This document shows, one piece after another, positions 52,926 to 62,492 of a stretch of 64,000 bases of DNA (the first letter of the stretch is position 1; the number at the start of each line of letters is the position of its first letter). The translations under genes and the position numbers were made by a program. The DNA comes from Clarkia xantiana subsp. parviflora (lineage: Eukaryota; Streptophyta; Magnoliopsida; Myrtales; Onagraceae): assembly GCA_036873135.1 (NCBI GenBank), contig JAPTYO010000026.1, positions 4,010,001-4,074,000 on the forward strand, written 5' to 3'. The notes below the pieces were generated by a model that worked only from the letters and a program-made list of their open reading frames with translations, did not search any database and had not been told where the DNA came from.

Positions 52926-55033
52926 AACAAGAATACGATGAATCCCTGGCCAGCTACTATACTAGGTTCAACCAGAATATTGCAGACATCCAGGGAGACA
53001 TCACCGAAGGGGAGATAATACGAGCCTTCATCAGAAACTTAGGTCGCTTTGGGTCAACATTGGCTGAAAAGATGGCCAAAAAGCCAGCAAGCACCTTGGA
53101 GGAACTTGCAGGAAGAGTTAAAACGCATATTGACCTTGAGAGGCACAGGGCAAGCAAAAAGGCCAAAATCCAGGCAGCCAAGGAGGATAATCAAAAGCCA
53201 AACAAAGGTAAGCCACCCCAGGCACCGCAGCATGCAAGGCAGCAGGAATGGCGTCCGCCGCAGCAAAGAAACCAAATGGGTGAACCCTTAAAGGCTAGAG
53301 AAATAAACGTCATTATGTTCATCCCACTGAACGCCACTCCAGCCACCGTACTTAGAGAGATGCGGAACCAAAAGCTTTGGTCACCCCCTGCAAGGTGGAG
53401 AGCCCCAATGGTGGGAAATCACAAGGATAGATGGTGTGACAACCATGAGGCTTATGGCCACGACACAAATGAATGCTTTAGCCTAAAGCTAAGCATAAAC
53501 AACATCGTCCAGAGGGGAGAACTGAAGCAATTCATAGACCATGGGGGCAACAGTATGCAACTAGGGCCATCACAGAAAGACAAGGGCAAGGGAAAGATAG
53601 ACTACAACCCTCCACCCAACAAAAAAGGAGTCATAAATATGATACATTGAGGAGTAGCATCGGGTGGCCCAACTGCTAATGCAAGAGAGGTCTATGCATC
53701 CAAGCTAAGCTCAGTGCCAAGGTGGAGAAAAAGGCCAAGAGAAGGAGAAGAAGTGAAGATCGAGTTCTCGGAGAAGGACAAGAGCCACATCGTCTTTCCA
53801 CATGACGATGCTCTAGTTATTACTTTAGATATTGACAATTTTGATGTAAAGAGAATTTTGGTAGATGGGGGCAGCTCAGCTGACCTCCTAAGCTTGAGAG
53901 TGTTAGAGGAGATAGGTAAAACCAAAGCAGACATCAAACTGGTCAACTTCCCTCTAGTTGGCTTCTCAGGGGCAACAAGTTACCCCCTGGGAATGATAAC
54001 CCTACCAGTAACCATGGGCCAAGGATGGACCCAGCTGAAGGTAAATGTCAATTTCTTGGTGGTTGAAAGCCTGGGAGCCTACAATGGGATCCTAGGAAGG
54101 ACAACCATAAACCCATATGAAATAGTGCCATCCACTGTTCACCAGAAGCTGAAGTACATCACGGAGAACGGAGTTGGAGAGGTCCTGGGTGATCAACGCA
54201 CTGCAAGGCAGTGCTACGTCAACTCAATGAGACGTGGATCACACGAGACAGACATAGTGGCTGTGGTCATGGTAGGAGCCAACCAGGACAGAAGAAGGAG
54301 GGGAGAGAGACAAAGGCAAGGAAGGAGGAGGAGTGGAGTGACACTCCGTCTGAGCAGGCAGTTTTTTCAAACAGTGCCTACAAGGAGACACAGGAGCAAG
54401 GATGTGAAGGTGACATCCATACCTTGGCAGCCAGACACCATAATAGGGAACAGAACAAGGAACTCCATCCTAAGAGGCTTCCGCTACATAGATGATATCA
54501 AGCAAATGCCGCGGGAGTCTATATCAAGCTATTTCCAGAGATTCCTCAATTATGGTGTCAACATGGGCATCACAAGGGGAGAAGCAGTAAGGGCATTCAT
54601 TAGAAACATGCATCCAAACTCATTCGGCGCCTATGGAGGGCTCTATGAGATGGTCATGACGAGCACAATGAGAGAGCTCAAGGCAAGGCTGGACAGGGCA
54701 TTTGCACAGGAAGCGGAGCAGTTGGATGAAGTTCCGAAGAGAGGAAGAGAAATGGACACATTGGGAGGAAGTGTCAATTTCACATTCACACCCCTCACAC
54801 TCAGCATAGAAGAAATTTTCCACAAGCACCTCAAGCAAGAGCTACCAACATGCAGGGAGGAAGGCAAGGCCTTCCTAGGAAGAGATGCACAGGGTTGGTG
54901 TGAGTACCATGGGACCTGGGGGCATCAAACCAACAACTGCATGGTGTTGAAGGTGGAAGTGGAAGAAATGATTTATAATGGAGGCTTCAAGGAGTACGTG
55001 GCAACAGACACAGTGACCACCCCATATCCTTAG
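52922..55033 (+). pseudogene. C1 Gag C-terminus - protease - second Gag-like module (Gag')
   Basis: Frame 52922-53650 has the capsid end (SLASYYTRFNQN, GEIIRAFIRNLG) and zinc knuckle (WCDNHEAYGHDTNEC). A TGA at 53648 (GGA expected) is followed in the same frame by 53651-55033: protease with PHDDALVITLDI and VDGGSSADLL, YNGILGRTTIN, then a linker and Gag' (SISSYFQRF, GEAVRAFIRNM, EEIFHKHLKQELP, WCEYHGTWGHQTNNC), ending TAG 55031. Gag' repeats the capsid end and knuckle of the same protein. In ordinary elements RT would follow the protease; here UTR follows. The 439-residue stretch from 53714 is free of stops. Confidence 0.85.
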
Positions 55034-56352
55034 TTTCATATTTAGCACTTTGCATGTTTCAGCTTTACAAGCTTTTCAAAAACAACTCTTGAGAAGGAGA
55101 ACTCACGAAGTTACTCCAACTCTACAACTATCTTTGATTCCTACAAAGGATGTCTTGGTGCACCAAGGCATCCCAAGTGTACAAAAACATGAATGCTCCT
55201 AAGGGAGTAGAAGTTACTCAAAATTATTTTCCAGTGAATGTAGTGGTATAATCAAGAAGTTATCCTTACATAGATATGACTTCAAGTCAATGACAGGTTC
55301 GACGCCCCCAAGAGCGTATCTTGAGAGTAGTTCTTATACTACGACTTTCGACGCCCCCAAGAGCGTATCTTGAGAGTAGTTTTCATACTACGACATTCGA
55401 CGCCCCCAAGAGCGTATCTTGAGAGTAGTGTTCATACTACGACCTTCGACGCCCCCAAGAGCGTATCTTGAGAGTAGTTATTACACTACGACCTTCGACG
55501 CACCAAGAGCGTATCTTGAGAGTGGTTTCCAAAAACTACGAACTTCGACGCCCCCAGGAGCGTATCTTGAGAGTAGTGTTCATACTACGACCTTCGACGC
55601 CCCCAAGAGCGTATCTTGAGAGTAGTTATTACACTACGAATTCGACGCACCAAGAGCGTATCTTGAGAGTGGTTTCCAAAAACTACGAATTCGACGCCCC
55701 CAGGAGCGTATCTTGAGGTAGATTTGCAACCTACCAGATTCGACGCCCCCAAGAGCGTATCTTGAGGTAGAAAAAACACTACCAGTTCGACGCCCCCAAG
55801 AGCGTATCTTGAGGTAGATTTCAAACTACCAGTTCGACGCCCACCAGGAGCGTATCTTTGGTCTAACCTGAGCCCTCCGGGAGCCTATCCTGTGAAACGT
55901 TAAGTGCCGTCCGAGAGCCTGTCTTGTGAACAGATTTCGACGCCCACCAAGAGCGTATCTTTGGTCTAACAGTACAACGTATACCGTGTAAGGGGTATTA
56001 GAAGAGATCATCACACCATGCTCAGAAGGATACCATGACAAAGAAATTTCTAAGTAAAGTAATGTGAAGAACAAGTAATGTTTTTTCTTTATGAAATGGC
56101 AGGTATGACATGATGGAAAGCACGAAAGAAAGAAAAGTAAAGGAAACACATCAAGAGAAGAGCCCATAACCATAGGGATATATACAAAAGCATGAGAAGC
56201 ACTAATGTAAAGGCAAGCGAACCACGTAGTCATGAGCACAATACGGCAAAAGAAAGTAACAACAAACAACACCACAATCTCAAAAGACACTCAACCCATT
56301 AAAGGGAGAAGGAGTGTAGTTATATATACAAGGATAGCATGAGATAAACACG
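55034..56352 (+). repeat. C1 3' UTR with 49-base tandem repeats
   Basis: From about 55296 to 55960 there are some 13 units with the core TTCGACGCCCCCAAGAGCGT followed by ATCTTGAG; early units are exactly 49 bases apart (55301, 55350, 55399, 55448). Later units are shorter or diverged. The flanks (55034-55290, 55965-56352) are unique, without genes. The array lies between the convergent Gag' and antisense gene. Confidence 0.87.
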
Positions 56353-58612
56353 TCAGTCAGAACCTTCGGGGGAGTCACCCTCACCCCCTGAAGCTGAACC
56401 GCCAGCGGAAATGGATGAAGAGGAGGAGTCTGAGGTACCAATCTCCACAGGTGTAGCATCCACCTGGGCAGGGGCAGGCTCGTCTGCGACAGCAGCCTGA
56501 CCCATCAGAACAGCCATGTAGCTAGTGGCGTATGGCCCGAAGTCACCAAGGTCACCAACTGGGAACTGAGGATCAATGCGGAAAATGTGATCAACCAGAT
56601 ACTCACCGAACTGGTTCATCTCCTGAGTGAGACGCGCGCTATAATCGGCAGTGAAGGCAGAGGAGGCCTTGTACTCAGACACCGCGACAGTCCTCTCCTC
56701 CGCCCGACACTTAGCCTCCAACTTCCGCAACTCCTCAGAATGGAGCGACGCTGCAACCTCAGCTTCCCGACGCAAACTGCCCACAGTTGTCTCAAGCAAG
56801 GACACTTGGTCCTGTAGCTCCTGCATCCTCAAATCAGATAATCGCGCCTTCTCAGCAGCAGTGGCGACCTCCGCCTTGAGAGAGACCTGGCTGTCCTCAA
56901 GGGTCTTCCTCTCGTCAGATAACTCGAGCACGAGCGAGGACATGTTCACCATGTCAGACATACCCTAACAATTCAAACAAGGGATGAGTAACCGAAAGAT
57001 AGCCATTATGAAAGTAATAAGAGGAAAGCAAAGAACAACTCACAGGTGCATAACGAGAAAGTACCCCCTGAACAAAGCGCCGAGTCTCCCCAGGAGACTT
57101 GGGCGGAGCAACACGATCGCTAGGGGGGATGGCGCCGCGGAGTACGCGGACGCCAACCTCAGGAGTCCGCAAAGAGGAGGTGCTATCGAGGTGGAACTCC
57201 TTCAGACCAGCGAAAGGAGTCCACTCAGACCCAATAACATCTTCATCAGTAAGACGTGCGAAATCCTTCCGACTTAAAGTCGGAGGCCCACCTACACAAG
57301 CAAAACAAGTCAAAGGAGAATATAAACATAGAAGGATCAGCAACAAGGTAGAGATCATACCTGAGGACCGTGCCCTCGGCTGGGGGGCAGGGGAACCACC
57401 ACCAGCAGGTCGCTTCCCTTTGTCAGCCAGGGAAGGCACCTCTTCGACCACCATCTCCTTATCACGAGATAGGGTCGGAGGACGAGAAGTAGGCGAAGCA
57501 GGATCCACGGCCTTCTTTCTCTTAGCAGCCGAGGCCCCGGCCTCAGAATCAGATCTCCGCGGCTTGGACTTGGAAGGTCCAGAATCTCTGCCAACGGAGA
57601 CGACCTTCTCAGTCACCAAGGGGGAGCGCCCTAGCAAGGTAAGAAAAACAAGATAAGGAAAACATAAGTTATACCATAAAGAAGCAAATAGGAAAAAGCA
57701 TACCAGAGGCCCCAGCCTTCTTCCCAGGCAGGGGGGATTTCTTCAGAGCGGAACTAGAAGGAGCCTTCCTCTTGCTCAGATCAACAGGGGCTCCCTGCAC
57801 GTTATAGGTTTTTCCATGAAACCAACCTACAAAGGAAGAGCAGAAGGTAAATAAAGATGGAAAGACCAAGTGACATACCGAACCCCCGGAGTCAGGAGTC
57901 AAACTGATCCCGGCCTCGTAAAGATCCGTCTCAGTCACTAAGGACACGGGGCAGTATGACCGAGTCCTGTTGCTCTCGTGAATGATCTTCATAGTCTCCA
58001 AATCAACTGAAGAGAACTCTCCGAAAGCAGGCCAACCATCGGACCGATCCTCATTCAAGACCGACCAAGTGACGTATCGATCCGTAATGAAGAAGTAATG
58101 CTTAGCCCAGTGACTGGCCGAATTGTCACTCCGGGTCACGAAACGGAGGGAGGTATCCCACTCGATCCCACTCAACCCGAAATCAGCAAATCAGGGATCC
58201 TTGAAGGTCGGATGGCGAGTTACGAAACTCGCAAACCCCACCTTCGTCTGGTACTGGAACCGATAGAAGCATCGAAATAGAACGAGGGAGTACTTCCAGG
58301 AGTACCAATGGCACAATACCCGGAAGCCCACCCAGACGCGGAGGGCATTGGGGGCAAGGTTCACAGGAGAAATCCTGAAAAACCTGCTCAACTCTATGAG
58401 GTCATCACAGTAAGGCAACCTCAACCCACATCGGATCTGGGAGGGGTACACGGCGACCTTCCCTATAGGAGGCTCCGTCACCGTCTCACGAGTATTCCCC
58501 AAGGAGGGGAGAAAAGGATACAGAGGCTCATCTAGGGGACAGATATCTCCTAGGGTAACGTGTTCGTTGTAATCGGACCTAGTGAGATGATTCTCTGACA
58601 GGATAGCGAGAC
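56353..58612 (-). pseudogene. Antisense multi-exon accessory gene of C1
   Basis: Exons, from the visible 5' end: 58612-57879 (after a candidate acceptor GGCTTAG), containing a domain like that of B1 (LRLPYCDDLIELSRFFRISP, LFRCFYRF) and HWAKHYFFITDRYVTW; then introns 57878-57827 (52 bases), 57703-57631, 57360-57292 and 57043-56965, all GT-AG. The exon 57291-57044 has PEVGVRVLRGAIPPSD, matching E1. The last exon (56964-56353) is a coiled coil ending in an acidic Ser-rich tail. One in-frame TGA (58193-58191) breaks it. The true first exon and ATG are not certain. It is a distant homologue of the E and B genes. Confidence 0.7.
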
Positions 58613-60386
58613 CTAAGCCAAAGGTAGCAGGAAATCACAAAGTTCGAATCAAATTTCGACTAACACCCCAATGAAGGTCACGGTACTAAGCTAGCAATGG
58701 AAAAGGAAGTAATGCGACTGAAAAGGAAGAGGAAAGGAACTCGCTCATCCTTCGGAGGATACGACGCCTCTGAAGAGTCTGTGTGCGCGGACACCACCAG
58801 GAATATAGTACCTGCCACGGCACGACAAATATCAAAACGAGCCGGAAATACTCCGACACCCGACACCTGACCAACGACAACAATCAAAGATCCAAAGACA
58901 CCCAGCAAAAATAGTCGACATAAGCCAAGGACACCACAACAACCAAGTTGGATAATTTTATCCGAGCCTAAGGTCGGGTTTTGGAAAAAATTACCGTTAT
59001 ACCCTCCAACAAAGATTAACGCACCAACGGCGGTACAACATCAAATTCAAAACCGGGATAGCCCAATCAGACAAGAAACCATATCAGGACGACCGGCAAA
59101 CATTTTTTCCCAAATCCACGACTACCAACGATTATCCACGGCAATCCCACGTTCAATCAAGCATCGGCAATCAAGCACCGGCAATCAAGTATCGGCAATC
59201 AAATATCAACGATTCAAAAATCGACATTTTATACGGTAATGAAAAGGAAAAGAGCGGACCTTCGGAAAACCCGACCCGATGTGATAAACGGGTCCGGAAT
59301 TCGAATTTGGGCGTTGCCGGAAATCAGGTCCTCGCCGGAGATCGGACCCCGTCGTCGCCGGAACCGTTTTCAGTCGCCCCACCGTCGCCGGAAGCCGCCG
59401 AGGGTCACGCCGGAGCTGCTTCCTATCGCCGTTGACAACCCCCGCTGGATTTGGTGCCGTCGTCGTCAGAGGTAAGTTCGCCGTCGACCACCGTCGTCCG
59501 TCCAATGCCGCGCCGCCGTCGCCAATCGAACCTCCAGTGGACTCCCCTGCCGTCGACCGCCTGTGTCAGACCAGGCTCCACCTCCGTCAGCTGCTCCTTT
59601 GCGCCGCTGCCGGTCCGTCCCGCCTCCACGCCGGCGTCTCGAGTCGCCAATCCACTGGCCGGCTCTGTCCCGTGCTGGTGGTCTCCTCCCGCCGGAGTGG
59701 CTGGTCGGAATTTCGGGTCCCTTGCCGGAATTCTGGCCGGCCCTAACCTTGGGGGTACTCTCAAACTTTTCTTGCTCTCCAAGGGTGAGTGAAAAGGGAA
59801 GATGGTGGCTATGGTGACTCCCTAAGGTATTTTTCTAACTCTCTTTTATGTTAAAAGGATGATAGGGTTTTTTAGAGGGTTTTAATCACCACCATCCATC
59901 TATCTTTAAATAAAATCTAAGGGCCAAGGAAAAACCATCATTTTTATCCCTTTCAACTATGGTTAAGTGTATCTCCATACTTAGAAAAACTATCAAGTTA
60001 GTTTTATTTTTGAGCATTCCATACTTAGGAAAATTTTTAGCCAAAATTAAATTTTTCCTCACTTAGATGGAATCCCGGCACGAAATTGAAGCATAAGTCA
60101 CTTAGTTGCATTCGTATTGCATCTTTATGCAAGCGTGTATTTTTCGAGTACGCACCTGTAGCAAAGATAGGTTTATTACTCCCACCTCAGACGGACGCGT
60201 GCCTAGGCACACGTCCGTGCTACTCTGACGTTTACAATTCCTCTATCTCATAAGGCAGGGGGCAGAGTCAGAGGCATGCATCCATGGGTAAGCAAGCATT
60301 CAGACGAAGAAGGTAAAACCCCGGTTTCAAATTGCGCGTGTCATACCATCCTAAAATAGAGTCAATCAAGGGTTAGGCCATTGGTT
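58613..60386 (+). other. C1 region between the antisense gene and the PPT, with a GC-rich island
   Basis: 58613-59230 is ordinary, AT-moderate sequence without a supported gene. 59235-59790 is sharply GC-rich with CGCCGTCGCCGG-type phrases, open in several frames on both strands (for example 59423-59782 minus, 59451-59792 plus), with AGAGGTAAGT at about 59469. It looks like the 5' part of a plant gene, but I recognise no protein. 59800-60386 is AT-rich and includes an imperfect palindrome (GGACGCGTGCCTAGGCAC) near 60190. Confidence 0.5.
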
Positions 60387-60400
60387 GACTCGGGGGCATG
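60387..60400 (+). other. Polypurine tract of C1
   Basis: GACTCGGGGGCATG directly before the 3' LTR; one base different from that of E1. Confidence 0.7.
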
Positions 60401-61266
60401 TGATGGATATACGCCCAATTTGAACCCGTTGACTTCCAAACCGTTGTATTTTTATCGTCCCATCACCGATTGTAAATCGAAACTTCAACCCGAACACTTC
60501 GCGAACACATCAACGGCTCGGACGAGGCCGGAGCGCTCGTCCGGCCGAGGCAAACTCACCTAGGTGAGGTTGGGTGGTCACACCCGACCTCCCCTAGGAG
60601 AGATCGGGTCAGCCAACCCGATCTCTCCTAGGGGAGATCGGGTGGACCAACCCGATCTCTCCTGGGAGAGTTCGGGTCGGCCAACCCGATCTCTCCTAGG
60701 AGGGATGGGGTTGGCCAACCCCATCCTCCCTAGGAGGGGTTGGGTGCCCTCACCCAACCCCTACCCTCGGGGGTCGGATTTCTCCTCCCCCCAAGGGCCC
60801 CTGCGCCATTTTCGGACACCCACACTCGGTTCACGCCGCCTACCTTCTCCGTATCCTAAGGTCTTAATTATGCGCTTAAAGGTTAATTAATTGTGTTTAA
60901 AGGTTAACGATGTCATTAAGCCACCTTAATGACACTGTTGCCTATAAATACCCCACCTTCACAACTCATTTGATTATCTTGGCCATTTGGACAATTTAGC
61001 TCTGACATCTCTCTAGCTTTATCTCTCTAGAAGAATACTGACTTAGGCATCGGAGAGGGTTCACCAGGCACCACCCCCCCTCCTCCGTGTCTGGTACTGC
61101 CCCTTCTGCAGGGTAGAAGGAGAGAAGAAGTAAAGGAAGGAAGGAAGGAAGGAAGGAAGAAGATAGGCTAAGACAGGGCAACTCAGAAATACCGGATCAC
61201 ACACATCCCCAGTAAGGAGCGAGATCAAAGCCGACCACCCGTTGACCTAGATCTCATAACCTAACA
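60401..61266 (+). repeat. 3' LTR of C1
   Basis: 866 bases, nearly identical to the 5' LTR apart from the missing 23-base duplication. TATAAATA at 60943-60950, GCATCGGAGAGGG near 61046. GACAT follows. Confidence 0.92.
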
Positions 61267-61794
61267 GACATGATAATTGAAGGCTGAAAGGATGAACCTG
61301 ACATTGCTGGAAAGATGGCCGAAGAAACACTAAGGTCTCAAGAGTTGCAGAAAGCTTTCGAAAATTTATAGATGATAAGAGGAAACTGAACCCTGGGTAA
61401 GGATTTTATAGGCGAAGAGGACAATCGAAGAGGCGCTTTAATCTGAACCGTCGAAGCGGAAGCGTTCTAATCTGGACCGTTGAGATGAAACGTGCGGAAT
61501 GGCAGCAGGTGCAATGATGAAATATCCTAAAAAGTACTTTTCAGAAAAAGCAGACACAGAGAATCAGGCACGGGTGCTGATGACGTCACTTCACTATCTG
61601 CTGCATTTAATGAACTGGGGAGTCAAGGAGTCCCCTTGGATTTGGCAGTTATCCACAAGGCACTGAGGAAACGTGGAGGAGAAGACTGATAAATTAAGTA
61701 ACTGAACCAAGGAACAGATCCCCGACTCTAGCATTGGGAAATCGGGAGTTGGAAGACACGACGAACTAAAGGTCCCTCATGTCTTGGGGGCAAA
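61267..61794 (+). other. A2 region between the antisense gene start and the 3' LTR, with PPT
   Basis: Continuation of A2 after C1, beginning with the second GACAT. It equals in type the B1 region 27597-28096 and contains no supported gene. It would hold the promoter of the A2 antisense gene. PPT TTGGGGGCAAA at 61784-61794. Confidence 0.65.
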
Positions 61795-62492
61795 TGATGG
61801 GTCCGACTATAGCCGTTAGGCCCTTTAACGGCGAGGAAACGACAAACAGGCCCACCAGGCCCAGAGTAAAGGTCAAGATGACTTTGGAGAAGGGTCCCGA
61901 CTAAGGGAGTCCTGATGAAATAAGGTCCCGACAGAGTCGGTCCCGACAGTCGAGCTAGAAGCTCCCGATGAGAAGCCTTTAAGTAGGCCCCGATGATGAA
62001 TCCCTGAGAATGATAGGCCCTGTCACGATGACGAGGGGCCCCGAGCGGTGACACAACAAGACAACTCTGGAGTCCCCGACGGGAGTCGGGACTCGTTACC
62101 AGAGGATAAAGCCAAGATGTACGGGGCGTGGCCGAGATACGCGGAACGTGGTTAAGATACACAGAGCGTGGCCGAGATACGCGGGGCACGGCTAAGATAC
62201 ACGAGATCGCGTCCGAGATATGCGGGATACGGGCTAACCACCCCTAACGGTTCTCCAGGTACCTGAGGCATCTCTTTGCCTATAAAAGGGCAAGAGATCA
62301 CCTCAGAAAGACTTACGTTGAGTTGAATACACTTTGATATCTGTTACTTGCCAGTCAGACGAAGTACTCATTTAAGCATCGGAGAGGGATTCTGGGTCAC
62401 CGCCCGGTCTATCCCCTCTTGCAGGATTACGTGGAGCAAAGGAGCTAGGATTGCCGTCAAGATCCGTACCGGAGTTCCACCGTGATCCAACA
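61795..62492 (+). repeat. 3' LTR of A2
   Basis: 698 bases from TGATGGGTCCG to CCAACA, followed by CTCAC. TATAAAAG at 62281-62288. Confidence 0.93.

Larger units (their letters stand above)
50846..61266 (+). mobile_element. C1: complete C-family element (10.4 kb) without RT or integrase
   Basis: LTRs of 889 (50846-51734) and 866 (60401-61266) bases, perfect duplication GACAT (50841-50845, 61267-61271), PBS and PPT. Internally it has gag, protease, a second Gag-like module, a tandem-repeat UTR, an antisense multi-exon gene and a GC-rich segment. No RT, RNase H or integrase motif occurs anywhere in it, so it is non-autonomous. The LTRs differ mainly by one 23-base duplication, so it is the youngest insertion here. 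Confidence 0.93.
42637..62492 (+). mobile_element. A2: complete A-family element, interrupted by C1
   Basis: LTRs of 695 (42637-43331) and 698 (61795-62492) bases flank gag-PR, pol, tandem-repeat UTR, remnant antisense gene and PPT. Perfect target-site duplication CTCAC at 42632-42636 and 62493-62497. C1 sits inside it at 50846-61266. Removing C1 leaves about 9.4 kb. LTRs differ by one 19-base deletion near the start, one extra copy of a 15-base unit, and a few substitutions, so the insertion is fairly young. Confidence 0.93.

Noticed and set aside
54211..54495. Alternative frame within the C1 protease-Gag' linker
   Set aside because: Overlaps the longer frame 53714-55033, which carries recognisable motifs on both sides.
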